In this document: in pieces, positions 40,692 to 48,237 of the stretch
How positions within the stretch are numbered: position 1 is the first letter of the stretch
Layout: every line of letters begins with the position of its first letter
Source of the DNA: Acidobacteriota bacterium
Lineage (GTDB): Bacteria > Acidobacteriota > Thermoanaerobaculia > Multivoradales > J023
Direction of reading: 5' to 3'
Length of the DNA: 64,000 bases
Assembly: GCA_029263315.1 (NCBI GenBank)
Contig: JAJCXR010000014.1
Span: 1-64,000 of the forward strand
Notes under the pieces: generated by a model
Told to the model about the DNA's origin: nothing
What the model saw: only the letters and a program-made list of their open reading frames with translations
Databases searched by the model: none
Program-made: the position numbers and the translations under genes

Positions 40692-43535
40692 GTGTTGCTG
40701 CATCCTCTAGATCTTCCGATGACCGTGCGGTCTCGCTGGGCCCAATGGGCGCTCGTTCTCGCTTTTCACTCCACCGCCGCGGCAGGCGAGCTGCCTCACC
40801 AAACAATCGATCGGGAAAATGGTTTGCCGAGCTCCCAGGTTCATGCGATCACCCAGGACGCGGAAGGATTCCTTTGGTTCGCCGGACCGGCCGGGCTCGT
40901 CCGCTACGAGGGCGGCCGCATGGTTCGCTGGGGGCGGGGGGAGGGGCTTTCGACGCAAGGCCTGCGTGCGCTCGCCGTGGATTCGAGAAACCGGCTCTGG
41001 ATCGGCTCGGATCTCGGGGTCGAAACTTTCGAGAACGTGCCGTCCGGAGCGCTCGTCCCACTGCCGGGATTCGAGAACAGATCGCGGGGATTTGTCGAGA
41101 AAATTCTCGTGGAGCCGGGATCGAACGGTGATCGAGTCTGGTTCGGAACCTCGAAAGGTCTTTACAGCCTCGTGCCCGATGACGGTCTCCAGCAACTGTG
41201 CGTTGCCGAGATCGGACGCTCTATGGTCTCAGACCTGGCACTGGCAGAAGATGGGGAGCTTTGGGCGGTGGCTCCCACCCTAGGTTTGTTTCATCTCCGA
41301 GGGGACAGCTGTTCTCGGTTCGACCCCGAAATCGGCGTTATTTCTAGCGTCTCGATTACCGGCCCGGGCGACCTGATTCTGGGGAGTGACTCAGGACTGT
41401 ACGCCTATGATTCGGAGGCGCACCTTGTGGTGCGGGCGCTGAGCTCGGGCTCACCAGTGACCGCTCTGCTCCAGCGTGGAGAACGGCTTTGGGTCGGGCT
41501 CGGCAATCGGCTCCTGGAGCTGCGAAGAGAGGACGATGGCTGGATTGAGCACGCCGAGCTGGCGACGGGCGTCAAGACAAATCAGCTCTATCTAGACCGT
41601 CAAGAGATTCTTTGGGTGGCGACCGACGGCGGCGGAATATTGAAGTTCACTCCCTTTGGTCAGGCGATTCAACGTCTCGAAACTCCTTGTGAGACCCAGG
41701 TCTACAGCTTGGGACGCCTTGCTAATGGCAAGATTTTGGTGGGTGGTGATCTCTGCAGCTGGTGGATGGATCCGAGCACTGGAGCGATCGATCTCTGGCT
41801 GAGCTCACTGGACGAAAACAGGGTCTGGGACATCCTGGATCCCGGTGGTGATCGGGCGTGGGCTGCTACGGAGCAGGGACTCTACAGCTCCTCCGACCGT
41901 CGGATCTGGAAACGCGATTCTCGCGATCTCCCAGAGTTGGAGAATCCCGGACGTTGCCTTCTCGACATGCGGCAAGGGGAAATCTGGGTCGGGAACGTGA
42001 CGGGGCTCTACTCGCTGAGCCCCGACGGGGCTCGAGAGCTGGTAGCAGATGGTTTCGGGCTGGGCTACGTTTACACCCTCGAATCAGATCCCCGCAGCGG
42101 CGACGTCTGGATCGGTACCATCGGAAACGGATTGTGGAAGGCATCGGGCCCGGATCGAATCGAACGGGTCGAAGGAACCGGCCTCCACGAGACGGGGAAT
42201 GTGTACACCATCTCCATCGGGGTCGACCGCGTAGTCCTCGCCCAGGACGACCGCCTCCTCGAGATCCGGAACGGCACTGTCACGGAGCTTCCTCAAGTCT
42301 CCCGAGAACCGGTCGCGGCATGGTCTTCCCTTTTCGACGAGTCGGGGGTTCTCTGGGTCGGTGGGGCGGTCGGGCTCGAACGATACGACGCTGAAGGCCG
42401 AATGCGCCTCACATCTAGAGTCGGTCTTGCCGGCGACGAGTTCACGACCAGCCGCTCCCTTTTCGATCTCGGCGAGTCCCTCCTGGCGGGAACCTCGGTT
42501 GGACTTTCCAAGATCGACCGTGCGGGGGTGGCTGCGATCCAGATCCCCAGTCCGCGAGCTCGGGCGGTCGAGGTCGTCTGGCACAACGTCGATCTAGAGA
42601 AAGATGCCTCGGGGAGATTCCTGGTCCGCCCGGGTCGATGGACGCTCGACGTCGTCGCCTTGGCCCCCTGGTTTCTGGACGAGACGGCCCTTCGATACCA
42701 GTACCGAATGCTCGGATTCGACTCGCAGTGGTCCGAACCGCTGGCTCCTCGCGATTCGAAGATTCGATTCACCGGCCTCCCTTCGGGTGAATACCTGCTG
42801 GAGAGTCGCGTCTCGATGGACCTCGGCCCAACGGGCCCGGTGGCCGAGCTGCTCCGCATCACAGTGCTCCCAAATTGGTGGCAAAGGCCTTGGTTTTGGG
42901 CACTCGCCGCTCTCTCGCTCGCCTCGGTTGTGTGGCTGCTTGGGTCCTACCGTTCTCGGCAGCTTCGACAGCGGGCGGCTTTTCTGGAAGAGGCGGTTGT
43001 GGAGCGGACCCGGAAGCTGGAGGAGCTGAGCAAGAAGCTCCATCGGCAGGCTTTTCGCGACGATTTGACGGGACTTGCGAATCGCTGGCAGATGGAGAGC
43101 GACTACGAACGTTTCGTTTCTCGGGCTCAGCGTAGCGGTCGACCTTTCTCGGTGGTGGTCATCGACTTGAATCGATTCAAGACGGTCAATGACGAGCACG
43201 GGCATGCGGTTGGGGACAGACTACTCCGGCACGTCTCGGAGCATCTGGAGAGCTCCTGTCGTCCGACGGACCTGGTGTCGCGCTGGGGAGGCGACGAGTT
43301 CGTTCTACTCTTGGACGACACCGAAGGTGTGCAAGCCGACGAAATTCTCACAAGAATCCAAGCCGAGCTTCGCCAGAAGCCGCTCATTCTCGAGGAGGGG
43401 ACCGTGATCTTTGCTTCGATCGCTTTCGGAATCGTATCGTGGTCCAAACCCTCAGACGACCTGGAGAGCCTTTTCCGAAGGGCGGACCGCAGTGTGTACG
43501 AAATGAAGAAGCAGCTACCGCAAAGCCAGCGGTGA
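40692..43535 (+). CDS. Propeller-sensor diguanylate cyclase (Reg_prop, Y_Y_Y, GGDEF)
   Basis: 947-aa membrane sensor predicted to make cyclic di-GMP. A short signal-like start (VLAFHSTAAAGELPHQ) leads into propeller blades (LWIGSDLGV, LWVATDGGG, VWIGTIGNGLWK), a Y_Y_Y-like domain (about 640-730), one TM (FWALAALSLASVVWLLGSY), a coiled coil (EEAVVERTRKLEELSKKL) and a GGDEF domain. The GGDEF motif is intact at 866-870. RPTD stands five residues upstream and fits the RxxD product-inhibition site. The sensed ligand is unknown. The start could be GTG 40692 or ATG 40719. Confidence 0.92.
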   Translation: MLLHPLDLPMTVRSRWAQWALVLAFHSTAAAGELPHQTIDRENGLPSSQVHAITQDAEGFLWFAGPAGLVRYEGGRMVRWGRGEGLSTQGLRALAVDSRNRLWIGSDLGVETFENVPSGALVPLPGFENRSRGFVEKILVEPGSNGDRVWFGTSKGLYSLVPDDGLQQLCVAEIGRSMVSDLALAEDGELWAVAPTLGLFHLRGDSCSRFDPEIGVISSVSITGPGDLILGSDSGLYAYDSEAHLVVRALSSGSPVTALLQRGERLWVGLGNRLLELRREDDGWIEHAELATGVKTNQLYLDRQEILWVATDGGGILKFTPFGQAIQRLETPCETQVYSLGRLANGKILVGGDLCSWWMDPSTGAIDLWLSSLDENRVWDILDPGGDRAWAATEQGLYSSSDRRIWKRDSRDLPELENPGRCLLDMRQGEIWVGNVTGLYSLSPDGARELVADGFGLGYVYTLESDPRSGDVWIGTIGNGLWKASGPDRIERVEGTGLHETGNVYTISIGVDRVVLAQDDRLLEIRNGTVTELPQVSREPVAAWSSLFDESGVLWVGGAVGLERYDAEGRMRLTSRVGLAGDEFTTSRSLFDLGESLLAGTSVGLSKIDRAGVAAIQIPSPRARAVEVVWHNVDLEKDASGRFLVRPGRWTLDVVALAPWFLDETALRYQYRMLGFDSQWSEPLAPRDSKIRFTGLPSGEYLLESRVSMDLGPTGPVAELLRITVLPNWWQRPWFWALAALSLASVVWLLGSYRSRQLRQRAAFLEEAVVERTRKLEELSKKLHRQAFRDDLTGLANRWQMESDYERFVSRAQRSGRPFSVVVIDLNRFKTVNDEHGHAVGDRLLRHVSEHLESSCRPTDLVSRWGGDEFVLLLDDTEGVQADEILTRIQAELRQKPLILEEGTVIFASIAFGIVSWSKPSDDLESLFRRADRSVYEMKKQLPQSQR

Positions 43536-43605
43536 TCTCGGACGCCGGATCGCCTCAACAAGGTGGGCCGCAGCAGCATGGTCACGAGATCCGCCGCCCA
43601 TACAC

Positions 43606-43663
43606 GGTGCCAGGCACCTAAGGAATCCACCGGAATCCAGTGCCAGGCACCTGCGGAATCCAC
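43606..43663. repeat. Dispersed repeat, two copies of the GTGCCAGGCACC unit
   Basis: Two palindromic cores (GGTGCCAGGCACC at 43606-43618 and GTGCCAGGCACC at 43640-43651) are each followed by CTxxGGAATCCAC. The same unit recurs at 44291-44319 and as a tandem triplet at 45255-45329. The cores could form short hairpins. It lies between the diguanylate cyclase gene and the antitoxin gene. Confidence 0.9.
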
Positions 43664-43693
43664 AGTCTCGGCTCTCCGGACGAAGGCCAGGGC

Positions 43694-43722
43694 CTGGCGT
43701 GATCATGTACAGAAGATAAAAT
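43694..43722 (+). promoter_or_regulatory. Possible promoter of the antitoxin gene
   Basis: A TAAAAT box at 43717-43722 with a weak CTGGCG -35-like hexamer 17 bp upstream. Transcription would begin a few bases before the ATG at 43732, giving a very short leader. Weak evidence from consensus match only. Confidence 0.35.
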
Positions 43723-43731
43723 GCTGGGACC

Positions 43732-44016
43732 ATGGCTACTGAAACCCTCTCCTTGACGGATCTACGGCCCAGGCTGTCGGCGGCGATCGATCGGGCACAT
43801 GACCTCTTCGACCGCTTCGTGATCACTCGACACGGCCGTGCTGAAGCGGTTCTCCTCGGGGCTGACGATTACGAAGGGCTCCTCGAGACCCTCCAGATCT
43901 TGAGTGATCGAGAAACGGTCCAGCGATTGCTGGAAGCCGAGGAAGACTTCGGCAAGGGAGAGGCGATCAACCTCGAGACGCTACGGCGAGACCTGGAGAG
44001 CGGATCGGGCGACTGA
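43732..44016 (+). CDS. Phd/YefM-family antitoxin
   Basis: 94-aa antitoxin-type protein. The N-terminus (TLSLTDLRPRLSAAIDRAHDLFDRFVITRHGRAEAVLLGADDYEGL) matches the Phd/YefM DNA-binding fold that neutralises and autoregulates a ParE/RelE-type toxin. The C-terminal acidic tail (LEAEEDFGKGEAINLETLRRDL) would wrap the toxin. The start follows a TAAAAT box. The toxin gene begins 3 bp after its stop but is frameshifted. Confidence 0.88.
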   Translation: MATETLSLTDLRPRLSAAIDRAHDLFDRFVITRHGRAEAVLLGADDYEGLLETLQILSDRETVQRLLEAEEDFGKGEAINLETLRRDLESGSGD

Positions 44017-44019
44017 CCG

Positions 44020-44270
44020 GTGACTGCCTCCATACAGCTTTCACGGGGAGCGGCGAAGGCTCTCGAGAGGCTCTTCCGTTGTGATCGCCGTGTCTATGTT
44101 CGGGTTTGCCGCGCACTGGATCGTCTTGCTGAAGAGCCTGATCTGGGAAAGCCCTTGCGGGGCGCCGATCCCATTGGGTCGGAGCGCTTCGAATCGTCTA
44201 TCGCTTTGAAAGCGAGCGCTTGCTCGTCCTCGTCCTGGACATCGGCGGCCGTGGCGAGATCTACCGGTGA
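44020..44270 (+). pseudogene. Frameshifted ParE/RelE-family toxin
   Basis: The GTG at 44020 starts a RelE/ParE-like reading (SIQLSRGAAKALERLFRCDRR, LAEEPDLGKPLRGADP). The conserved second half (RIVYRFESERLLVLVLDIGGRGEIYR, then TGA at 44268-44270) lies in a different frame. The shift falls near 44170-44180, between the GKPLRG strand and the RIVYRF strand. Together the two halves give the usual size of about 83 aa. The break should abolish toxin activity unless the base change is a sequencing error. Confidence 0.8.
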
Positions 44271-44290
44271 GCAGCTCAATCCCGGTGTGC

Positions 44291-44319
44291 GGATTCCGGG
44301 GAATCCGGTGCCGGGCACC
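44291..44319. repeat. Dispersed repeat, single diverged copy
   Basis: GGATTCCGGGGAATCC (itself a palindrome) followed by GGTGCCGGGCACC, with G instead of A at the centre of the core. It sits between the broken toxin and the next gene and belongs to the same family as the units at 43606 and 45255. Confidence 0.8.
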
Positions 44320-44389
44320 TGCGAAACCAGGTCCGGTCGTTGGAAAGGCTCCGGTCAAGAAGCTTCCGGCAATTCCTGGAGGGGTGACG

Positions 44390-45244
44390 TTGGATAAAGC
44401 CTGGACGCTCCCCCAGCAAGAGGAGATCAAGAGATTCATCGCGACCGGGGAAAACGACTTTCTCTCCCAAGCTTGGGAGGGCGGCTATGTTGAAGGAGGC
44501 CGCCGGGCGAAGAATGCCATGCTCGGAGCCCTTTTGGCTGAAGTGCGCAGCCGGTGCGAGCAGAGACTTCAAATGCGAATTCCCGAGAATCTTGACCTTG
44601 AGCACTTGGCCGAGTCGAAGGTCGGGCCGATGGTCCGCGGCCTGTTTCCGCGGGCTGAGAGAGACATCATCATGGAGGTGCTCAAACGGAGCATCGTGTT
44701 CGTCACCGGCGAGAACCTCGAAGCCATCCTCCGGGGGCGCAGCTTTCTGCGGAGTGCCTGGAACATCGCGAACCTCTATTTGGCGAGTGTCGAGGCCAAG
44801 CTGCTTGGGGAGGAAGCCGAGCCCATCGCCGGCCTCAGCGAAGCGACAACTTGTTTTGTTTCCCTCGAGTACTTCAAGTCTCGAGTTGATCCGTTTTCCG
44901 ACTTCGTACTCCACGAAGCTGCCCACGTCTTCCACAACTGCAAGCGCAGTGTGGTGGGTCTACCCACCCGCGGAAGGCGCGAGTGGCTCTTGGAGATCGA
45001 CTTCCGAATGCGCGAAACCTTTGCCTATGCTTGCGAGGCTTATGGTCGGATTCTGGAGCTCGGTCCACGACCGGTTGATCGTCGCCGGCTGCTGGCCGAT
45101 CACCTCGCTGGACCGATGCCCGGGGATGACCGCGTTGACCTGGAGGTATACCGCTCGGTGATCACCGAAGCGGTGAATGCCCGCAACGGCTGGAAACGCA
45201 TTCTGTTGCGTTGTGCTCCGCAGCCGTCCTCTTGCGCCAGCTGA
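44390..45244 (+). CDS. Uncharacterised protein with an HExxH motif
   Basis: About 284-aa soluble protein of unknown family. HEAAHVFHNCKR (mid C-terminal half) matches the zinc-binding HExxH of metallopeptidases, with possible third ligands in the downstream EIDFRMRETFAYACEAY helix. No signal peptide is seen. A TTG start at 44390 is preferred because GGAGGGG lies about 6 bp upstream; GTG 44384 is close. The frame is open back to 44267 but that part translates the repeat DNA. It follows the toxin-antitoxin pair and may belong to the same accessory patch. Peptidase activity is inferred from the motif alone. Confidence 0.7.
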   Translation: MDKAWTLPQQEEIKRFIATGENDFLSQAWEGGYVEGGRRAKNAMLGALLAEVRSRCEQRLQMRIPENLDLEHLAESKVGPMVRGLFPRAERDIIMEVLKRSIVFVTGENLEAILRGRSFLRSAWNIANLYLASVEAKLLGEEAEPIAGLSEATTCFVSLEYFKSRVDPFSDFVLHEAAHVFHNCKRSVVGLPTRGRREWLLEIDFRMRETFAYACEAYGRILELGPRPVDRRRLLADHLAGPMPGDDRVDLEVYRSVITEAVNARNGWKRILLRCAPQPSSCAS

Positions 45245-45254
45245 TCCAAGATTT

Positions 45255-45329
45255 GTGGATTCCGGTGCCAGGCACCTGTGTGGATTCCTGTGCCAGGCAC
45301 CTGTGTAGATTCCTGTGCCAGGCACCTGC
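45255..45329. repeat. Tandem triplet of a 25-bp repeat
   Basis: Three head-to-tail 25-bp units, each GTGGATTCC (the third GTAGATTCC) followed by T or G, then the palindromic core GTGCCAGGCACC and TG. It lies between the HExxH gene and the end of the converging DUF262 gene. The remainder of the gap to 45472 shows nothing else. No spacers separate the units, so it is not a CRISPR array. Confidence 0.95.
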
Positions 45330-45472
45330 GGACGCACCACAACTGGAGGTGCCTTCGGCTTGCGGCCAGATGCTTCTCGGAAGTAAGCCAGGCCGAGGTG
45401 CGAGTTGGAGAAAGCTCTGAATGGCCCGCTCATCGAATGTGATCATGATCTCCTTGAACTAGTAGGCTCCCT

Positions 45473-47311
45473 TTAACCTCGTTCGGTGCCGTCCATGACC
45501 ACCGGACTCGGAGTGAGAGGCCCCCCAAAGGCTGCCAACACTTCCTCCGAGTCCCTGCCAGAGAGGGCTTTGCCGATCGCCTTCTCCACTAGGTCGAGGA
45601 GCTGGCAGGCCCGGTCACGAATGAAGCCATCGAAGTCATCGGCACGAAGCAGCTCGGGGGCAATCCCATGTGTGGTGAGGATCGCGTCTAGGCGATCAGG
45701 TAACGCTCCGTGGTTTCTCTCGATGCTGTCTAGGTATCGGCTCGGAGCATTACCGCCGATGATCCGATTTGTCCTGGCGGTGATCGGGGTCTTGTTGACG
45801 ACCGAGTTCCAACGCGAGCGAGGGTAGCTGTTTTTTTCGCAGTGGGCTCGCGGAAAGACGTGGTGGATCTCGACGGCTTGGTCGAAAAATACCGTCAGCT
45901 CGATGCTGTCTCCGTTGATGAAGTCGTTGCTCCCAGCTTGCATCAGAAGTGCCATCATCCCTTTGTAGGCGGCGCTCTGACGGGTCTGGAGCGTCAGAAG
46001 TCTGGTCGGCACGAGGTTGGCTTCACGGACCGTCCGCGGATCAACCCCGCCATCGAGCCAAACTGCGAGGTCGATAATGTCGTTGGCGAATCGGGTCTCC
46101 GTGGTGCCTCCGTACAGCTCGCCGAACACGCCGCACCAGTACCAGCGCGCCAGTTTCTGCTTTAGGACGTCGGACTCGAAGCGTTCGCCGAGTAGCGCAC
46201 AGGTGGCGGCCAACGGAACGAGTTGGGTTCGGTAGGGTAAGTTACGGGCGTCGAAGACTTTTTCGCGCACGAGAAGCCGCGCTGCGTCGATGAAGCCGCG
46301 TTCGATCAAGTCGGCATTTTGCTGGTATCTCTCGAGCGTCAGGTTCAGAATGTCCTTCCGCTTACAACTGACCCCCGTACCTTCGGTGCGTTGGCGTTTG
46401 TAGCTGGCGAGAAGAGTGACAGCCTGGAGGAAGTCGGTGGCCTCGACCGACCGAAGCACCTCCTTCTCGCGTAATCGCTTTTCACGCCCTTTCCAGTCCT
46501 GCCGAAGATCAAACTCCTCTGAGGCAAACGTCGCCGTCATCAGCTCGAAGACAGTGAGGGCGACGCCGCCCGTGTTTACTTTTTCAAAGACCTTGCAAAC
46601 TGCCTCCTTGCGCGTGTCCTTGGTCAGCTCGATCGAAGGAACGCGATACTGCAAGAAGCGCTGAAGGACGTTGGCCTCGAAGTCGTCGAAAGCGTCCAAC
46701 TTTGCGTCATCGTGCCGGAAAAGCCGTTGGTATTGCCGACGCCATGCCGAGTAGTGGGAGGCTTCGAAGAGCGCATCGAGCGGGAAAAGCCCAGCCTCGA
46801 CCTCCTTTTCCGTGGTGCTGACGTCGAGCTCGACCACCCGATTAAAGTCGACCAGCCGCATGCGGTTGGGTGCCAATGAGACGACGGCATCCTCGCGGTC
46901 CGCTTCCGCGTCCAGGCATAGGGCGACATCGAGGTAGTAGACCCGGTCGATGTTCTTGCCCTTCTCGGTCGTGGTAGGGACCGGCTGGCCGCTTCGCAGG
47001 GCGAGGTAGAGCGAGGTCATCCGCTGCTGCCCGTCGAGGATCAACATCGAAGGCTTCTTGGCGGCTGGGACCGAAGCACCTTGAACCGCCCGGGGTTTGA
47101 AGCGGGCACCCTCACCACCAGTTTCCAGAAGCATCACGGAGCCGATCGGGTAGGACAGCGAAATGCTGGCGATTAGCGAACGTATGTGACCGTCGTCCCA
47201 AACCCAACCGCGCTGGAAGTCGGGAAGTTGAAGATCGCCGTTATGTACCAGGTTCAGAAGCTCTGCCAGGCCGGGCTCGCCGGTTCGAAAGGTGTTGCCG
47301 ATAGTGCTCAT
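45473..47311 (-). CDS. DUF262/DUF1524 protein (GmrSD-like nuclease)
   Basis: 612-aa protein. The N-terminal DUF262 has FQRGWVWDD (about 32-40) and LILDGQQRMTSLYLAL (DGQQR at 93-97), a ParB-like nucleotide-handling fold. The C-terminal DUF1524 has EIHHVFPRAHCEK with HH at about 483, then SVVNKTPITARTNRIIGG, the His-Asn-His nuclease pattern. The same pair makes up GmrS/GmrD type IV restriction enzymes, which cut modified phage DNA. ATG 47311 is favoured by AAGGA 8 bp upstream; the frame is open to 47368. No methyltransferase is adjacent, which fits a modification-dependent enzyme. The role is inferred from family. Confidence 0.9.
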   Translation of the reverse strand: MSTIGNTFRTGEPGLAELLNLVHNGDLQLPDFQRGWVWDDGHIRSLIASISLSYPIGSVMLLETGGEGARFKPRAVQGASVPAAKKPSMLILDGQQRMTSLYLALRSGQPVPTTTEKGKNIDRVYYLDVALCLDAEADREDAVVSLAPNRMRLVDFNRVVELDVSTTEKEVEAGLFPLDALFEASHYSAWRRQYQRLFRHDDAKLDAFDDFEANVLQRFLQYRVPSIELTKDTRKEAVCKVFEKVNTGGVALTVFELMTATFASEEFDLRQDWKGREKRLREKEVLRSVEATDFLQAVTLLASYKRQRTEGTGVSCKRKDILNLTLERYQQNADLIERGFIDAARLLVREKVFDARNLPYRTQLVPLAATCALLGERFESDVLKQKLARWYWCGVFGELYGGTTETRFANDIIDLAVWLDGGVDPRTVREANLVPTRLLTLQTRQSAAYKGMMALLMQAGSNDFINGDSIELTVFFDQAVEIHHVFPRAHCEKNSYPRSRWNSVVNKTPITARTNRIIGGNAPSRYLDSIERNHGALPDRLDAILTTHGIAPELLRADDFDGFIRDRACQLLDLVEKAIGKALSGRDSEEVLAAFGGPLTPSPVVMDGTERG

Positions 47312-47813
47312 TAAGATAGTCCTTGTTGCGTTGGGGCTACCGAAAAAATGTTTTGTTTGTCTGGCCACTCAACTGGCTATCCAACGAGCAGCCTCAGTTT
47401 TCGAGGACCTCCGGATAGACCTCCAGGAATTGGCGGCCATCTCGCCGAATCGGGCAACGATCAGCCCAAGCTTCAAGAGCCGAACGAAGTCGAGAGCCGT
47501 TGACGTCGCCGTCCGGCTCACGGGGGCGTCTCCTGTTCGCTTGCGTCCGCTCCACCATCGCGGACCCACGTGTCGACGTTGTCTCGTTTGGATTTCCACA
47601 AACTGCCATTCGCTAGCCCGAAAATGGGGCATCCGAGCATACCCCATTCCGTCGGATGATCCGACCGGATCCAGCCAAATCTGGCCCGGTTTAACGGGAG
47701 CCCAGAGGGGATAGGAAGCATTGCCGAGCCTCCCCCAAATAAGCTAGGAGAGCAAATAAGCTAGTAGAGCACTCAATGGGTGGCCGGGACCTGCCGTAGG
47801 CTGCGGTGGCGCT
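47312..47813. other. Region without a clear gene
   Basis: Several short minus-strand frames overlap between 47369 and 47721 and none has a recognisable domain. One frame (MLPIPSGLPLNRARFGW... from 47721) and another (EPDGDVNGSRLRSALEAW... ending near 47394) could be two halves of one decayed gene, but I cannot show it. A 17-bp direct repeat lies at 47737-47770. Confidence 0.4.
47737..47770. repeat. 17-bp tandem direct repeat
   Basis: AAATAAGCTAGGAGAGC is followed immediately by AAATAAGCTAGTAGAGC, a single-base difference. It lies in AT-richer sequence than its surroundings at the edge of the accessory patch. Whether it marks an insertion scar is unknown. Confidence 0.8.
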
Positions 47814-48197
47814 CTAGCTCAGGAGAACGGCGATTCCGGTCACCGCCACAGCCTTGGCGAGGCCAGGAGCGCTGAGTGAGAGGAAAACATCCTGCCTGCG
47901 AGCTGCCCCATCAACGGCCGTCAGGCCGAGCGGCGAAGCTAGACGCACGACCTCTTCCAGCAGGCGGCTCAAGCTTCGTCCGACCGCGTCGGTGCCGAGC
48001 AGCGGGTGCTCCGCAACCGGTGAGCCCTTGCCTTGCTGAGTGATGATGATCCCCTCGCGCTCAAGCTCGAGGGAAGCACGACCGACCGATATGACGCAGA
48101 TCTTCAATTCCAGCGAGCTGGCAAATCGACGGCATCTCCTGCCCGGCCGCCCAATCCCCGACCGCACTGTAATGCGGCGCGGGTGATCATCCAGCAT
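47814..48197 (-). pseudogene. Possible remnant of a P27-type phage terminase small subunit
   Basis: A 127-aa open frame. Its middle part (ASLELEREGIIITQQGKGSPVAEHPLLG, then SLSRLLEEVVRLASPLGL) resembles the C-terminal half of P27-family small terminase subunits, where a GKGxPVxHPLL phrase is followed by a leucine-rich RLL...LGL helix. The N-terminal 30 residues and the last 30 do not fit, so the frame looks decayed. No other phage gene is adjacent. It could also be a chance resemblance. Confidence 0.35.
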
Positions 48198-48237
48198 CAG
48201 GGGCGATGAACCGGTAATGGGCGGGTGGGTCCTCTTG

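Noticed and set aside
45255..45329. Tandem 25-bp repeats resembling the start of a CRISPR array
   Set aside because: Units are directly adjacent with no spacers, only three copies, and no cas gene in the window.
47292..47714. A 140-aa plus-strand frame upstream of the DUF262 gene
   Set aside because: No domain, overlaps the DUF262 start and several other short frames; no ribosome site seen.
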